A stretch of DNA of 64,000 nt from Streptomyces sp. NBC_00490 (GTDB taxonomy: Bacteria; Actinomycetota; Actinomycetes; Streptomycetales; Streptomycetaceae): contig NZ_CP107869.1 of NCBI RefSeq assembly GCF_036013645.1, positions 8,308,001-8,372,000 of the forward strand, read 5' to 3'. Under the pieces are notes generated by a model, which was not told where the DNA came from, made no database searches, and saw only the letters and a list, made by a program, of their open reading frames with translations. This document shows, piece by piece, positions 8,344 through 16,600 of the stretch (positions are counted from its first letter, which is position 1; every line of letters starts with the position of its first letter). The translations under genes and the position numbers were made by a program.

Positions 8344-10193
8344 ACACCGCCGAACTCGTCGACCTGGGACAGCAGCTGCGCGTGGACAGCGTCCGCGCGG
8401 CCGATGCCGCCGGGTCCGGGCATCCGACGTCGTCGATGTCCGCCGCCGATCTGATGGCCGTCCTGCTCGCCCATCACATGCGCTACGACTTCGACCGCCC
8501 CACCCACCCCGGGAACGACCGCTTCGTCCTGTCCAAGGGGCACGCCTCGCCCCTCCTCTACGCCTCCTACAAGGCCGTCGGCGCGATCGACGACGCCGAA
8601 CTGGCCACCTTCCGCGGGCTCGGCAGCCGGCTGGAGGGCCACCCCACGCCCCGGCGGCTGCCGTGGGTCGAGACGGCCACCGGATCGCTCGGACAGGGCC
8701 TGCCGGTCGGTGTCGGCATCGCGCTCTCCGGCAAGCGGCTGGAGCGCACCGGCTACCGCGTGTGGGTGCTGTGCGGGGACAGCGAACTCGCCGAGGGATC
8801 GGTGTGGGAGGCCGCCGAGCACGCCGCGCACGAGCACCTCGACAACCTCACCGCCATCGTCGACGTCAACCGGCTCGGCCAGCGCGGTCCCACCCGGCAC
8901 GGCCACGACCTGGACGCCTACGCCCGCCGCTTCCAGGCCTTCGGCTGGCACACCATCGAGGTGGACGGACACGACGTGGACGCCGTCGACCGCGCGTACG
9001 GCGAGGCGATCTCCACCTCCGGGCAGCCCACCGTGATCCTCGCCCGCACCTTCAAGGGCAAGGGCGTGGAGGCCGTCCAGGACCGTGAGGGCCTGCACGG
9101 CAAGCCGCTGCCCGACGCCGACGAGGCGATCGCCGAACTCGGCGGCCGCCGCGACCTCCGCATCCACGTGCACGAGCCGCCCGCCGCCCGCATGCTGCAC
9201 GCCGTTCGCGCCGGACACCTGGAGCTGCCCCGCTGGGACAAGGGGTCCGAGGGCGGCGTCGCCACCCGGGACGCCTACGGCCAGGCCCTCGCCGCCCTCG
9301 GCACCGCCCGCGGCGACGTCGTCGCCCTGGACGGCGAGGTGAGCGACTCCACGCGCGCGGAGTTCTTCGCCAAGGAACACCCCGACCGCTACTTCGAGTG
9401 CTACATCGCCGAGCAGCAGATGGTCGCTGCGGCCGTGGGACTCGCCGCGCGCGGTTTCGTGCCGTACGCCTCCACCTTCGCGGCCTTCCTCACGCGCGCG
9501 TACGACTTCGTGCGCATGGCCTCGGTCAGCGGCGCCGGGATCAACCTGGTCGGCTCGCATGCGGGCGTCGCCATCGGACAGGACGGGCCCTCGCAGATGG
9601 GTCTGGAGGACCTGGCGATGATGCGGGCGGTGCACGGCTCGACCGTGCTGTACCCGTGCGACGCCAACCAGACCGCGCACCTCGTCGGCGCCATGGCGGG
9701 CCTGGAGGGCGTCCGCTATCTGCGCACCTCGCGCGGCAAGAGCCCGGTGATCTACGGGCCCGACGAGGAGTTCCCGGTCGGCGGCAGCAAGGTGCTGCGC
9801 TCCTCCGACCGGGACCGGCTGACCGTCGTCGCGGCCGGAGTCACCGTGCCCGAGGCGCTCGCCGCCGCCGACGCGCTCCAGGGGCAGGGGATCGCCGTCC
9901 GGGTCGTCGACCTGTACTCGGTCAAGCCCGTGGACCGGCTCACCCTGCGCCGGGCCGCCGAGGAGACCGGCTGTCTGATGACCGTGGAGGACCACCACGA
10001 GGAGGGCGGCCTCGGGGACGCTGTGCTCGACGCCTTCGTCGACGGGCGGCCCGTCCCGCGGCTGGTGCGCCTGGCCGTCCGGACGATGCCGGGCTCGGCC
10101 GCGCCGGACGAGCAGCTGCACGCCGCCGGCATCGACGCCGAGTCCATCGCGGCCGCCGCACGGCTGCTGGTGGAGGAGGCGATCGTACGGTGA
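8340..10193 (+). CDS. Transketolase
   Basis: 617 aa, the length of the shorter animal-like transketolases. The ThDP half carries SGHPTSS, SKGHASP, GSLGQGL and a CGDSELAEGSVWE motif. The second half has the catalytic Glu region (YIAEQQMVAAAVGLAARG) and a transketolase C-domain. It would move two-carbon units between pentose-phosphate sugars in the cytosol. Standard GDG is GDS here, a change seen in this subgroup. It overlaps both the NADH dehydrogenase stop and the downstream LigD start by 4 bases, so the three are one coupled operon. Confidence 0.9.
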   Translation: MNTAELVDLGQQLRVDSVRAADAAGSGHPTSSMSAADLMAVLLAHHMRYDFDRPTHPGNDRFVLSKGHASPLLYASYKAVGAIDDAELATFRGLGSRLEGHPTPRRLPWVETATGSLGQGLPVGVGIALSGKRLERTGYRVWVLCGDSELAEGSVWEAAEHAAHEHLDNLTAIVDVNRLGQRGPTRHGHDLDAYARRFQAFGWHTIEVDGHDVDAVDRAYGEAISTSGQPTVILARTFKGKGVEAVQDREGLHGKPLPDADEAIAELGGRRDLRIHVHEPPAARMLHAVRAGHLELPRWDKGSEGGVATRDAYGQALAALGTARGDVVALDGEVSDSTRAEFFAKEHPDRYFECYIAEQQMVAAAVGLAARGFVPYASTFAAFLTRAYDFVRMASVSGAGINLVGSHAGVAIGQDGPSQMGLEDLAMMRAVHGSTVLYPCDANQTAHLVGAMAGLEGVRYLRTSRGKSPVIYGPDEEFPVGGSKVLRSSDRDRLTVVAAGVTVPEALAAADALQGQGIAVRVVDLYSVKPVDRLTLRRAAEETGCLMTVEDHHEEGGLGDAVLDAFVDGRPVPRLVRLAVRTMPGSAAPDEQLHAAGIDAESIAAAARLLVEEAIVR

Positions 10194-11116
10194 GCGAGGA
10201 CGCCACCCGGACGGTGCGGGCCGGTCGCCGCACCGTCGAGGTGCACCGGCCGGAGAAGGTCCTCTTCCCCGGCGACGGGGCGGGCAAGGAGTACACCAAG
10301 TCCGACCTGGTCGACTACTACCGGGCCGTCGCCCCCTTCATGCTGCCGCATCTGCGCGGCCGTCCCCTGATGCTGGAACGGCTCCCGGACGGCGTCGGCG
10401 GCCCGACGTTCATGCAGAAGAACACCCCGGACAGCTATCCCGACTGGATCAGCCGCGTCGAGGTGACCAAGGAGGGCGGCACCGTCCGCCACACCGTGTG
10501 CGACGACACCGCCACCCTGGTCTACCTCGCCGACCAGGCCTGTCTCACCCTGCACCGCTGGCTGTCCCGCGTCGGACGCGTGGAGCAGCCCGACCGGATG
10601 GTCTTCGACCTCGATCCCTTCGACGACGACTTCGCGCCGGTCCACGAGGCGGCCTGGCTGCTGGCGGAGCTGCTCGACGAGCTGAAACTGCCCTCCGCGC
10701 TGATGACCACCGGTTCGCGCGGTCTGCATGTGGTGGTCCCGGTGACCGGGCACCACGACTTCGACGAGGTGCGGGAATTCGCCAAGGACGTCGCCGACAC
10801 CCTCGCCGCCGCCCACCCCGAGAAGTTCACCACCGCCGCCCGCAAGAAGGACCGCGGCGAGCGGCTCTACCTGGACGTACAGCGCAACGGCTACGCCCAG
10901 ACCGCCGTCGTGCCGTTCACCGTCCGCGCGAAACGGGGCGCCCCCGTCGCCATGCCCATGTCCTGGACCCAGCTCGACGACCCGGGCCTGGACGCCCGCC
11001 GCTGGAGCATCGAGGACGCCGTCGAGCAGGCCCGCACCAATCCCTGGGCCGGTGTGATGGCCAAGGGCCGCGCTCTTGGCCCCGCCCGGCGCAGGCTCAA
11101 CGCGTTGCGCGGCTGA
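10190..11116 (+). CDS. ligD: Non-homologous end-joining DNA polymerase (LigD polymerase domain)
   Basis: 308 aa from GTG. It is a stand-alone archaeo-eukaryotic primase-type PolDom: HRPEKVLFP at the N-terminus, the DLDPFD pair of catalytic aspartates (Asp140, Asp142) and the third acidic site in LYLDVQ. In Streptomyces the polymerase and ligase parts of LigD are often separate genes; no ligase or Ku is in this window. Its role would be gap filling at broken ends. The GTG overlaps the transketolase stop. The symbol refers to the domain family only. Confidence 0.88.
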   Translation: MSEDATRTVRAGRRTVEVHRPEKVLFPGDGAGKEYTKSDLVDYYRAVAPFMLPHLRGRPLMLERLPDGVGGPTFMQKNTPDSYPDWISRVEVTKEGGTVRHTVCDDTATLVYLADQACLTLHRWLSRVGRVEQPDRMVFDLDPFDDDFAPVHEAAWLLAELLDELKLPSALMTTGSRGLHVVVPVTGHHDFDEVREFAKDVADTLAAAHPEKFTTAARKKDRGERLYLDVQRNGYAQTAVVPFTVRAKRGAPVAMPMSWTQLDDPGLDARRWSIEDAVEQARTNPWAGVMAKGRALGPARRRLNALRG

Positions 11117-11177
11117 CCCACCTACGTCGTGAAGGTTTGGCCAACGGACATCCGGCCACCCGGAGTAAGAGGTGGCC

Positions 11178-11531
11178 ATGTCGAACACAAAAAACACATC
11201 AGACACACAGAACTCACAGGAATCATCCAAGGGAGCGGAAAGCGACACCGTGGAAGACCGGCCGAGGCCCATGGAGGTGCTGCGTTACGGGCGCACCCAG
11301 CTCGAGGAGCTCACCGGCATGTCCGCCGAGTCGGTGTCGTCCTTCGGACAGACGGAGGACGGCTGGTCCCTGGAGGTCGAGGTCCTCGAGCTCGCCAGGG
11401 TTCCGGACACGATGAGCCTGATGGCGAGCTATCAGGTCGATCTGGACCCGCAGGGCGAACTCACGGGTTACCGGCGCGTTCGCCGTTACGAACGCGGGCG
11501 GGCCGACTCGCACAGGGGCGGCGGCCGCTAG
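11178..11531 (+). CDS. gvpO: Gas vesicle protein GvpO
   Basis: 117 aa from the ATG at 11178, with AAGAGG just upstream; a GTG at 11172 is possible but badly spaced. The first ~30 residues are Ser/Thr/Asn-rich and probably disordered. The conserved core reads ARVPDTMSLMASYQVDLDPQGEL and then YRRVRRYERG. GvpO opens the Streptomyces gvp operon and is an accessory protein, perhaps regulatory or chaperone-like. The structural gene gvpA follows 49 bp later. Confidence 0.88.
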   Translation: MSNTKNTSDTQNSQESSKGAESDTVEDRPRPMEVLRYGRTQLEELTGMSAESVSSFGQTEDGWSLEVEVLELARVPDTMSLMASYQVDLDPQGELTGYRRVRRYERGRADSHRGGGR

Positions 11532-11580
11532 GTCGCGCTTTCCTTCCCCTCGCACTCACAGAAAAGGAGGCACGGTCGGC

Positions 11581-12006
11581 ATGACTGTTGTCCCGGCACA
11601 ACAGAGCGGCGGCTCGGGCGGCACCAGCGGCCTCTACGACGTTCTGGAACTGGTCCTCGACCGGGGCCTGGTGATCGACGCGTTCGTCCGGGTGTCCCTG
11701 GTCGGCATCGAGATCCTCAAGATCGACATCCGGGTCGTCGTCGCCAGCGTCGACACCTATCTGCGCTTCGCCGAGGCGTGCAACCGCCTCGACCTCGAGG
11801 CCGGTCCGCACCGCAGTCCCGGACTGCCCGACCTGGTCGGTGAGGTCACCGAGTCCGGCGCCCGGGGCAAGTCCAAGGGCGCGCTGAGCGGTGCCGCGCA
11901 GACCGTCTCGGACGCCTTCAAGCAGGCCCGAGAGGAGGGCGAGTCGCAGCCCAGGCCGCGCGCCCGTAAGTCGACCGCCTCGCGCCGGAAGGAGGAGCAG
12001 GAGTGA
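11581..12006 (+). CDS. gvpA: Gas vesicle structural protein GvpA (long form)
   Basis: 141 aa. Residues ~17-75 are the GvpA/J fold: LYDVLELVLDRGLVIDAF, then VSLVGIEILKIDIRVVVASVDTYLRFAEA. This amphipathic unit forms ribs of the gas-filled shell. Haloarchaeal and cyanobacterial GvpA is ~70-75 aa; here a charged tail of ~65 residues follows, ending in Arg/Lys. AAAAGGAGG gives a strong ribosome site. Its stop overlaps the GTG of gvpF. Confidence 0.9.
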   Translation: MTVVPAQQSGGSGGTSGLYDVLELVLDRGLVIDAFVRVSLVGIEILKIDIRVVVASVDTYLRFAEACNRLDLEAGPHRSPGLPDLVGEVTESGARGKSKGALSGAAQTVSDAFKQAREEGESQPRPRARKSTASRRKEEQE

Positions 12007-12773
12007 GCACGTATGTGTACGGCATCATCGGCGGCTCCGGAGCCTCGCTGTCCGAGGACCTGACGGGAGTCGGCGACCCGCCGCGGCCCGTGCGCGTCCT
12101 CACGGCGGGTGATCTCGCGGCCGTCGTGAGTGACGCGCCCGAGGGGCTGCGGCCCAAGCGCAAGGATCTGCTCGCCCACCAGTCGGTGCTCGCCGAGGCC
12201 GGCGCCGAGGGCTGTGTGCTGCCCATGCGGTTCGGCAGCGTCGCACCCGACGACGAGACCGTCGTCAACGTCCTCGGCGAACGCGCCGCGCACTACCAGG
12301 AACGGCTGCGGACGCTGGACGGCAAGGTCGAGTACAACGTCAAGGCGACCCACGACGAAGAGGCCGTACTGCACCGTGTGATGGCCGAGAACCCCGAGCT
12401 GCGGTCCCTCACCGAGGCCAACCGGCAGGCGGGCGGCGGCTCCTACGAGGACAAGCTCAGGCTCGGCGAGATGGTCGTCGCCGCCGTGAAGGCACGGGAG
12501 GCCGAGGACGCGGCCGAGGTGCAGCGCGAGCTGGAGTCCGCTGCCGCGGCCGTCAGCGCGGGCCCCGAGTCCACCGGCTGGCTCGCCAATGTGTCGTTCC
12601 TGGTGGACCGCGAGTCGGCCGAGGCGTTCATGGCCGCGGTGGAACAGGTCCGCAAGTCCCACCCCCACCTGGAACTGCGGGTCAACGGCCCGCTGCCGCC
12701 GTACAGCTTCGTCGAGCCCGGCCCCGCCGAGCACGCCGGCAGCACGGTCGGCGCCGACAGCTCGAAGGAGTGA
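12003..12773 (+). CDS. gvpF: Gas vesicle protein GvpF/GvpL family (first copy)
   Basis: 256 aa from a GTG overlapping the gvpA stop. It has the GvpL/F signature: an N-terminal YVYGI strand, then VLPMRFGSV and a C-terminal NVSFLVDRESAEAFMAAVEQV followed by GPLPPYSFV. GvpF contacts GvpA and is thought to act in assembly at the gas-facing side. The paralogue gvpL lies downstream in the same operon; the two share the same two-domain layout but diverge in the central helices. Confidence 0.9.
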   Translation: MSTYVYGIIGGSGASLSEDLTGVGDPPRPVRVLTAGDLAAVVSDAPEGLRPKRKDLLAHQSVLAEAGAEGCVLPMRFGSVAPDDETVVNVLGERAAHYQERLRTLDGKVEYNVKATHDEEAVLHRVMAENPELRSLTEANRQAGGGSYEDKLRLGEMVVAAVKAREAEDAAEVQRELESAAAAVSAGPESTGWLANVSFLVDRESAEAFMAAVEQVRKSHPHLELRVNGPLPPYSFVEPGPAEHAGSTVGADSSKE

Positions 12774-12777
12774 GGAC

Positions 12778-13041
12778 ATGGGCCTGATCGGCGAGGTGCT
12801 GCTGTTGCCGTTCGCCCCGGTGCGAGGCAGCGCGTGGGTGATCGGGCAGGTGCTGGACGAGGCGGAACGCATCTACTACGACCCGGCCACGATACGGGCC
12901 GAACTCGGCCGGCTGGAAGAGCGGTTGGAGGCGGGGGAGATCGACGAGGAGGAGTTCGACCGACAGGAGGACGAGCTCTTGGACCGGCTGGAGATCGGCT
13001 CGCGCAATCGGGCCGGAACCGACGACTGGACATCAGGATGA
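12778..13041 (+). CDS. gvpG: Gas vesicle protein GvpG
   Basis: 87 aa from the ATG at 12778, with AAGGAG across the gvpF stop as ribosome site. It starts LIGEVLLLPFAPVRG and continues with a long acidic helix (RLEERLEAGEIDEEEFDRQEDELLDRLE), the standard GvpG layout. It is an accessory protein that binds other Gvp assembly factors. Its stop overlaps the next ATG. Confidence 0.9.
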   Translation: MGLIGEVLLLPFAPVRGSAWVIGQVLDEAERIYYDPATIRAELGRLEERLEAGEIDEEEFDRQEDELLDRLEIGSRNRAGTDDWTSG

Positions 13042-13676
13042 ACCGACTCGGACTGGGCCTCGCGGTAGGGGCCGGATACGTCCTCGGGCGTACGAAGAAG
13101 ATGAAACTGGCGTTCGCCGTCGGCACGTTGGTGGCCGGCAAGCGGATGCAGTTGAGCCCGCGGGCGCTCGCGGACCTGGTGTCCGGACAGCTGCGGGACA
13201 ACCCGCAGTTCAAGGAGATCGGCGACCAGCTGCGCGAGGACCTGCGGGGCGTCGGCAAGGCGGCCTCGGGCGCCATGGTCGAGCGGCAGATCAGTGCGAT
13301 CGCCGACCGGCTGCACGGGCGTACCGCCGAGGTCCGCGACCAGATCGCGGGCGTCGTACCGGACTCGTCGGACCTCGGTTTCGAGGACGAGGAGTCCGAG
13401 GAGGAATACGACGAGGAGCCCGAGGACAGGGACGAGGAACCGGAGGAAGAGGAGGAGCCCGAGCCGCGTCGCAAGACGGCGGAGAAGAAGCCTCCGGCGA
13501 AGAAGACGGCCCGCAAGACCGCCGAGAAGGCGCCCGCCAAGAAGGCTCCGGCGAAGAAGACCGCCGCCAAGAAGACGACGGCGGCCAAGAAGACGACCGG
13601 CAAGAAGACCGCCGCGGCCCGCACCGCCGCCCGCGGAGCCAGGTCCAGGGTGCCGAAGGGAGGCGGTGAGCGATGA
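13038..13676 (+). CDS. gvpY: Gas vesicle-associated protein GvpY-like, with acidic and lysine-rich tails
   Basis: 212 aa. A short N-terminal glycine zipper-like hydrophobic segment (LGLGLAVGAGYVLGR) is followed by a helical region to ~residue 110. Then comes an acidic block (~115-145, mostly Glu/Asp) and a Lys/Ala/Thr-rich tail (~150-200) like histone H1. The position after gvpG and before a SRPBCC gene matches gvpY of Streptomyces clusters. Its function is not established. The AKK-type repeats could bind acidic surfaces or nucleic acid; that is inference. It is joined to both neighbours by ATGA overlaps. Confidence 0.75.
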   Translation: MNRLGLGLAVGAGYVLGRTKKMKLAFAVGTLVAGKRMQLSPRALADLVSGQLRDNPQFKEIGDQLREDLRGVGKAASGAMVERQISAIADRLHGRTAEVRDQIAGVVPDSSDLGFEDEESEEEYDEEPEDRDEEPEEEEEPEPRRKTAEKKPPAKKTARKTAEKAPAKKAPAKKTAAKKTTAAKKTTGKKTAAARTAARGARSRVPKGGGER

Positions 13677-14797
13677 CCGACACCGTCGGATCCGCGACCT
13701 CCGCGGCGAGCGGAGCGACGAAGAAGGCAGGCCCGCTCGCTGGTATCGCCCAGAGCGAGGCCACCGACCGGCTCAAGGCCGAGGTGCAGGAGTACCTCGC
13801 CGCGCAGGCCCAGCGGCTGCTGATCGGCACCGGCCGCAAGCTCGGCGAGACCACGGTCAAGCTCAACGACATAGCCGACGGCAAGAGCCCCGGCTTCGCC
13901 AAGCTCGCCCTCGACGGCGGACGCAAGCTCGCCGAAGGCAAGGGGCCGCTGCGCTCCGCCGTGGAGCTGGGTGCCACCCGGGTCAAGGACAACGTGGTCG
14001 AGGCCTTCAAGGGGCTCGGCGGCAAGGGCAAGGGCAAGCGCAAGGGCGGGGCGGGCAAGAAGCCGACCGTCATCATGGAGTACGTCGACGTCGGCCTGCC
14101 GCTGCGGGCCGCCTACGACCAGTGGACCCAGTTCCAGGACTTCAGCACCTTCGCGAAGGGCGTGAAGAGCGCGAACCGCGCCGACGACACGACCTCCGAC
14201 TGGCAGATGAAGATCTTCTGGTCCAACCGCAGCTGGAAGGCGAAGACCACTGAGCAGATCCCCGACGACCGCATCGCCTGGACCTCGGAGGGCGCCAAGG
14301 GCACCACGAAGGGCGTGGTCTCCTTCCACGAGCTCGCCGACCGTCTCACCCGGGTCCTGCTGGTGATCGAGTACTACCCCAAGGGCCTCTTCGAGAAGAC
14401 CGGCAACATCTGGCGCGCCCAGGGCCGCCGGGCCCGCCTCGACCTCAAGAACTACGTCCGCTTCGTCACGCTCAAGGGCGAGGTCGAGGACGGCTGGCGC
14501 GGCGAGATCCGCGACGGCGAGGTCGTACAGAGCCACGACGACGCGGTCGCCGAGGAGGAGGAAGCCGGGCAGGAAGGGGAAGAGGAGGCGTACGAGGACG
14601 AGGAAGAGCAAGCTGAAGAGGACGGCCCGTACGCCGAGGAGGACGCCGAGGAGGACGAAGAGGGCGCGAAGGACGAGTACGAGCAGGAGGACGCCGAGGG
14701 CGAGGAGGAGCCCGAGGACGAGCCTGAGGGCGAGTACGAGGAGGAAGGCGCGGACGAGGAGGAGTACGAGTACGCCGAGGGCGGGAGCCGTCGATGA
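13673..14797 (+). CDS. gvpZ: Gas vesicle-associated SRPBCC protein GvpZ-like
   Basis: 374 aa. Residues ~1-125 are helical and rich in Ala/Lys; ~130-285 form a SRPBCC (START-like, polyketide-cyclase type) domain, seen in PTVIMEYVDVGLPLRAAYDQW and the later HELADRLTRVLLVIEY. The last ~90 residues are almost entirely Glu/Asp/Gly/Tyr. Gene order matches gvpZ in Streptomyces. The START-like pocket might bind a lipid or hydrophobic peptide. It overlaps both neighbours by 4 bases. Confidence 0.75.
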   Translation: MTDTVGSATSAASGATKKAGPLAGIAQSEATDRLKAEVQEYLAAQAQRLLIGTGRKLGETTVKLNDIADGKSPGFAKLALDGGRKLAEGKGPLRSAVELGATRVKDNVVEAFKGLGGKGKGKRKGGAGKKPTVIMEYVDVGLPLRAAYDQWTQFQDFSTFAKGVKSANRADDTTSDWQMKIFWSNRSWKAKTTEQIPDDRIAWTSEGAKGTTKGVVSFHELADRLTRVLLVIEYYPKGLFEKTGNIWRAQGRRARLDLKNYVRFVTLKGEVEDGWRGEIRDGEVVQSHDDAVAEEEEAGQEGEEEAYEDEEEQAEEDGPYAEEDAEEDEEGAKDEYEQEDAEGEEEPEDEPEGEYEEEGADEEEYEYAEGGSRR

Positions 14798-15120
14798 CCA
14801 CCCCCGGACGGCTGCCCGAGCCCTACGGCCGCGGTGACGGCAGCGCGAACCTCGCCGACATCCTGGAGCGCGTCCTCGACAAGGGCGTGGTCATCGCCGG
14901 CGACATCCGGATCAACCTGCTCGACATCGAACTGCTCACCATCAAACTGCGCCTCATCATCGCGTCCGTCGACAAGGCGAAGGAGATGGGTATCGACTGG
15001 TGGGAGGACGACCCCGCCCTGTCCACCAAGGCCCGACGTGACCAACTCACCCGGGAGAACGCCGAGTTGCGTGAGCGGATCGCCCGGCTGGAGCCCGGCA
15101 CAGCCGAGAAGGAGACCTGA
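14794..15120 (+). CDS. gvpJ: Gas vesicle protein GvpJ (GvpA family)
   Basis: 108 aa. The GvpA-like core spans ~20-75 (LADILERVLDKGVVIAGDIRINLLDIEL and then IIASVDKAKEMG). It continues with a short polar helix (LTRENAELRERIARLE) that could form a coiled coil. GvpJ is a minor shell or tip protein needed for assembly. It overlaps gvpZ by 4 bases and gvpL by 1 base. Confidence 0.88.
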   Translation: MTTPGRLPEPYGRGDGSANLADILERVLDKGVVIAGDIRINLLDIELLTIKLRLIIASVDKAKEMGIDWWEDDPALSTKARRDQLTRENAELRERIARLEPGTAEKET

Positions 15121-15884
15121 TGACCGGCCTGCGTTACGTGTACGCCGTCTGCCGGCCCTTCAAGGCGCCCCTGCAGTCACAGCTGACCGGAGTGGCGGGC
15201 GATCCGCCCAGACTGCTGGTCCACCACGACCTCGTCGCGGTGGTCAGCCACGTGCCGGAGCGGGACTTCGCCGAAGGCCCGCTCCACGCACACCTGGAGG
15301 ACCTGGACTGGCTCTCCGAGACCGCCCGCGCCCACCAGGGGGTGATCGACGCCCTCACCGTCGTCACGACGCCGCTGCCGCTCCGGCTGGCCACCGTCTT
15401 CCGGGACGACAGCGGCGTCCGCACCATGCTGGAAGCCCGCGAGGCGGACTTCTGCCGCACCCTCGACCGGCTGACCGGGCGGGTCGAGTGGGGCGTCAAG
15501 GTGTACGTCGAGACCGAGCCGCCCGGTGACGACGCCCCGGCGGAGGAGCCGGCGAAGGCCGTCAGTGGCCGGGACTACCTCCGTCGGCGCAGCTCCCGCG
15601 TGCGGGCGAACGAGGACCAGTGGCAGCGGGCCGAGGAATTCGCGGGCGGACTGCACGAAACACTGTCCGCCTTCGCCGAGGACTCCCGGCTGCACCCGCC
15701 GCAGAATGCCAAGCTCTCCGGAGCGGCCGGACGCAATGTGCTCAATGCCGCGTATCTCGTGCCCCGGGTCGTGTCCGAGGAATTCGTGGAACTGGTCGAC
15801 CGTACGAAAGGCGAGGTTCCCGGAATGCGGGTCGAACTCACCGGCCCGTGGGCCGCCTATTCCTTCGCGGGGGAGAAGCCGTGA
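15120..15884 (+). CDS. gvpL: Gas vesicle protein GvpL (GvpF/L family, second copy)
   Basis: 254 aa. It carries the same family marks as the upstream gvpF: an N-terminal YVYAV strand, PLRLATVF in the middle and a C-terminal NAAYLVPRVVSEEFVELVD followed by GPWAAYSF. GvpL interacts with several accessory Gvp proteins in other systems. It overlaps gvpJ by one base and the next gene (GTG) by four. Confidence 0.9.
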   Translation: MTGLRYVYAVCRPFKAPLQSQLTGVAGDPPRLLVHHDLVAVVSHVPERDFAEGPLHAHLEDLDWLSETARAHQGVIDALTVVTTPLPLRLATVFRDDSGVRTMLEAREADFCRTLDRLTGRVEWGVKVYVETEPPGDDAPAEEPAKAVSGRDYLRRRSSRVRANEDQWQRAEEFAGGLHETLSAFAEDSRLHPPQNAKLSGAAGRNVLNAAYLVPRVVSEEFVELVDRTKGEVPGMRVELTGPWAAYSFAGEKP

Positions 15885-16069
15885 CCGTCGTCGAACGCCG
15901 AGAGATCGCCCTCGTGGACCTGCTGGACCGGCTGCTGGCCGGCGGGGTCGTCATCACCGGCGACATCACCCTGCGCATCGCCGACGTCGACCTCGTCCGC
16001 ATCGACCTCAACGCCCTGATCAGTTCCGTGAACGCGAACGTCCCGTCGCCGTGGGGGGAATCCTCGTGA
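15881..16069 (+). CDS. gvpS: Gas vesicle protein GvpS-like (short GvpA family)
   Basis: 62 aa from a GTG overlapping the gvpL stop. It is nothing but a GvpA-like core: ALVDLLDRLLAGGVVITGDITLRIADVDLVRIDLNALISSV. The position between gvpL and gvpK is that of gvpS in Streptomyces. It is the third GvpA-type protein in the operon, after gvpA and gvpJ. It overlaps gvpK by 4 bases. Confidence 0.83.
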   Translation: MTVVERREIALVDLLDRLLAGGVVITGDITLRIADVDLVRIDLNALISSVNANVPSPWGESS

Positions 16070-16362
16070 CCCAGGCCCGCAACCGCAATCGCAACCGCCT
16101 CGACCTCGAGCCGGACACCGTCGAGCGTGACCTCGTCAAACTCGTCCTGACCGTGGTGGAGCTGCTGCGCCAGCTCATGGAACGCCAGGCGCTGCGCCGC
16201 TTCGACGACGGCGGACTCACCGAGGAGCAGGAGGAGCGGATCGGGCTCACCCTGATGCTGCTCGACGACCGCATGGCCGAGTTGCGCGACCGCTACGGAC
16301 TGCGGCCCGAGGACCTGAATCTGGACCTCGGGCCGCTCGGACCGCTGCTTCCCCGGGAGTGA
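16066..16362 (+). CDS. gvpK: Gas vesicle protein GvpK
   Basis: 98 aa from the GTG at 16066, which overlaps the gvpS stop and has GGGGGAA upstream. It shows LDLEPDTVERDLVKLVLTVVELLRQLMERQ and then LTEEQEERIGLTLMLLD, the GvpK family pattern. It is the last gene of the operon. No GvpN ATPase or GvpC cross-linker is present, as is usual for Streptomyces clusters. Confidence 0.9.
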   Translation: MTQARNRNRNRLDLEPDTVERDLVKLVLTVVELLRQLMERQALRRFDDGGLTEEQEERIGLTLMLLDDRMAELRDRYGLRPEDLNLDLGPLGPLLPRE

Positions 16363-16387
16363 ACTCCTCCGGACTATCCGGGGTGAC

Positions 16388-16558
16388 TCACCACCGGTAC
16401 CAGCGTCCCCTGCCTCCGCTCGCCGTGGTGCTGCGCATCAGGAACCCCAGCAGCCACAGCACGAGCACCGCGATTGCAATCCACCAGAGAATTTTCACTG
16501 CGAATCCGGCGCCGAAAAGAATCAACACCAGGAGCAGTACGAGCAGGATGGGAACCAT
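16388..16558 (-). CDS. Small hydrophobic membrane protein
   Basis: 56 aa. It starts with MVPILLVLLLVLILFGAGF, then KILWWIAIAVLVLWLLGFL, and ends GGRGRWYRW: two close membrane segments and a basic/aromatic end. AGGAGG lies 7-8 bases upstream of the ATG. Near-identical short 'hydrophobic proteins' are widespread in Streptomyces; the function is unknown. It converges on gvpK with a 25-bp gap. Confidence 0.75.
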   Translation of the reverse strand: MVPILLVLLLVLILFGAGFAVKILWWIAIAVLVLWLLGFLMRSTTASGGRGRWYRW

Positions 16559-16600
16559 AATGTGAACCTCCTGCTTTCCGGGTTTCCAGGAAACGGAGAT

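Noticed and set aside
11117..11177. SigB-type promoter for the gvp operon
   Set aside because: A GTTT is present but no GGGTAY follows at 14-16 bases.
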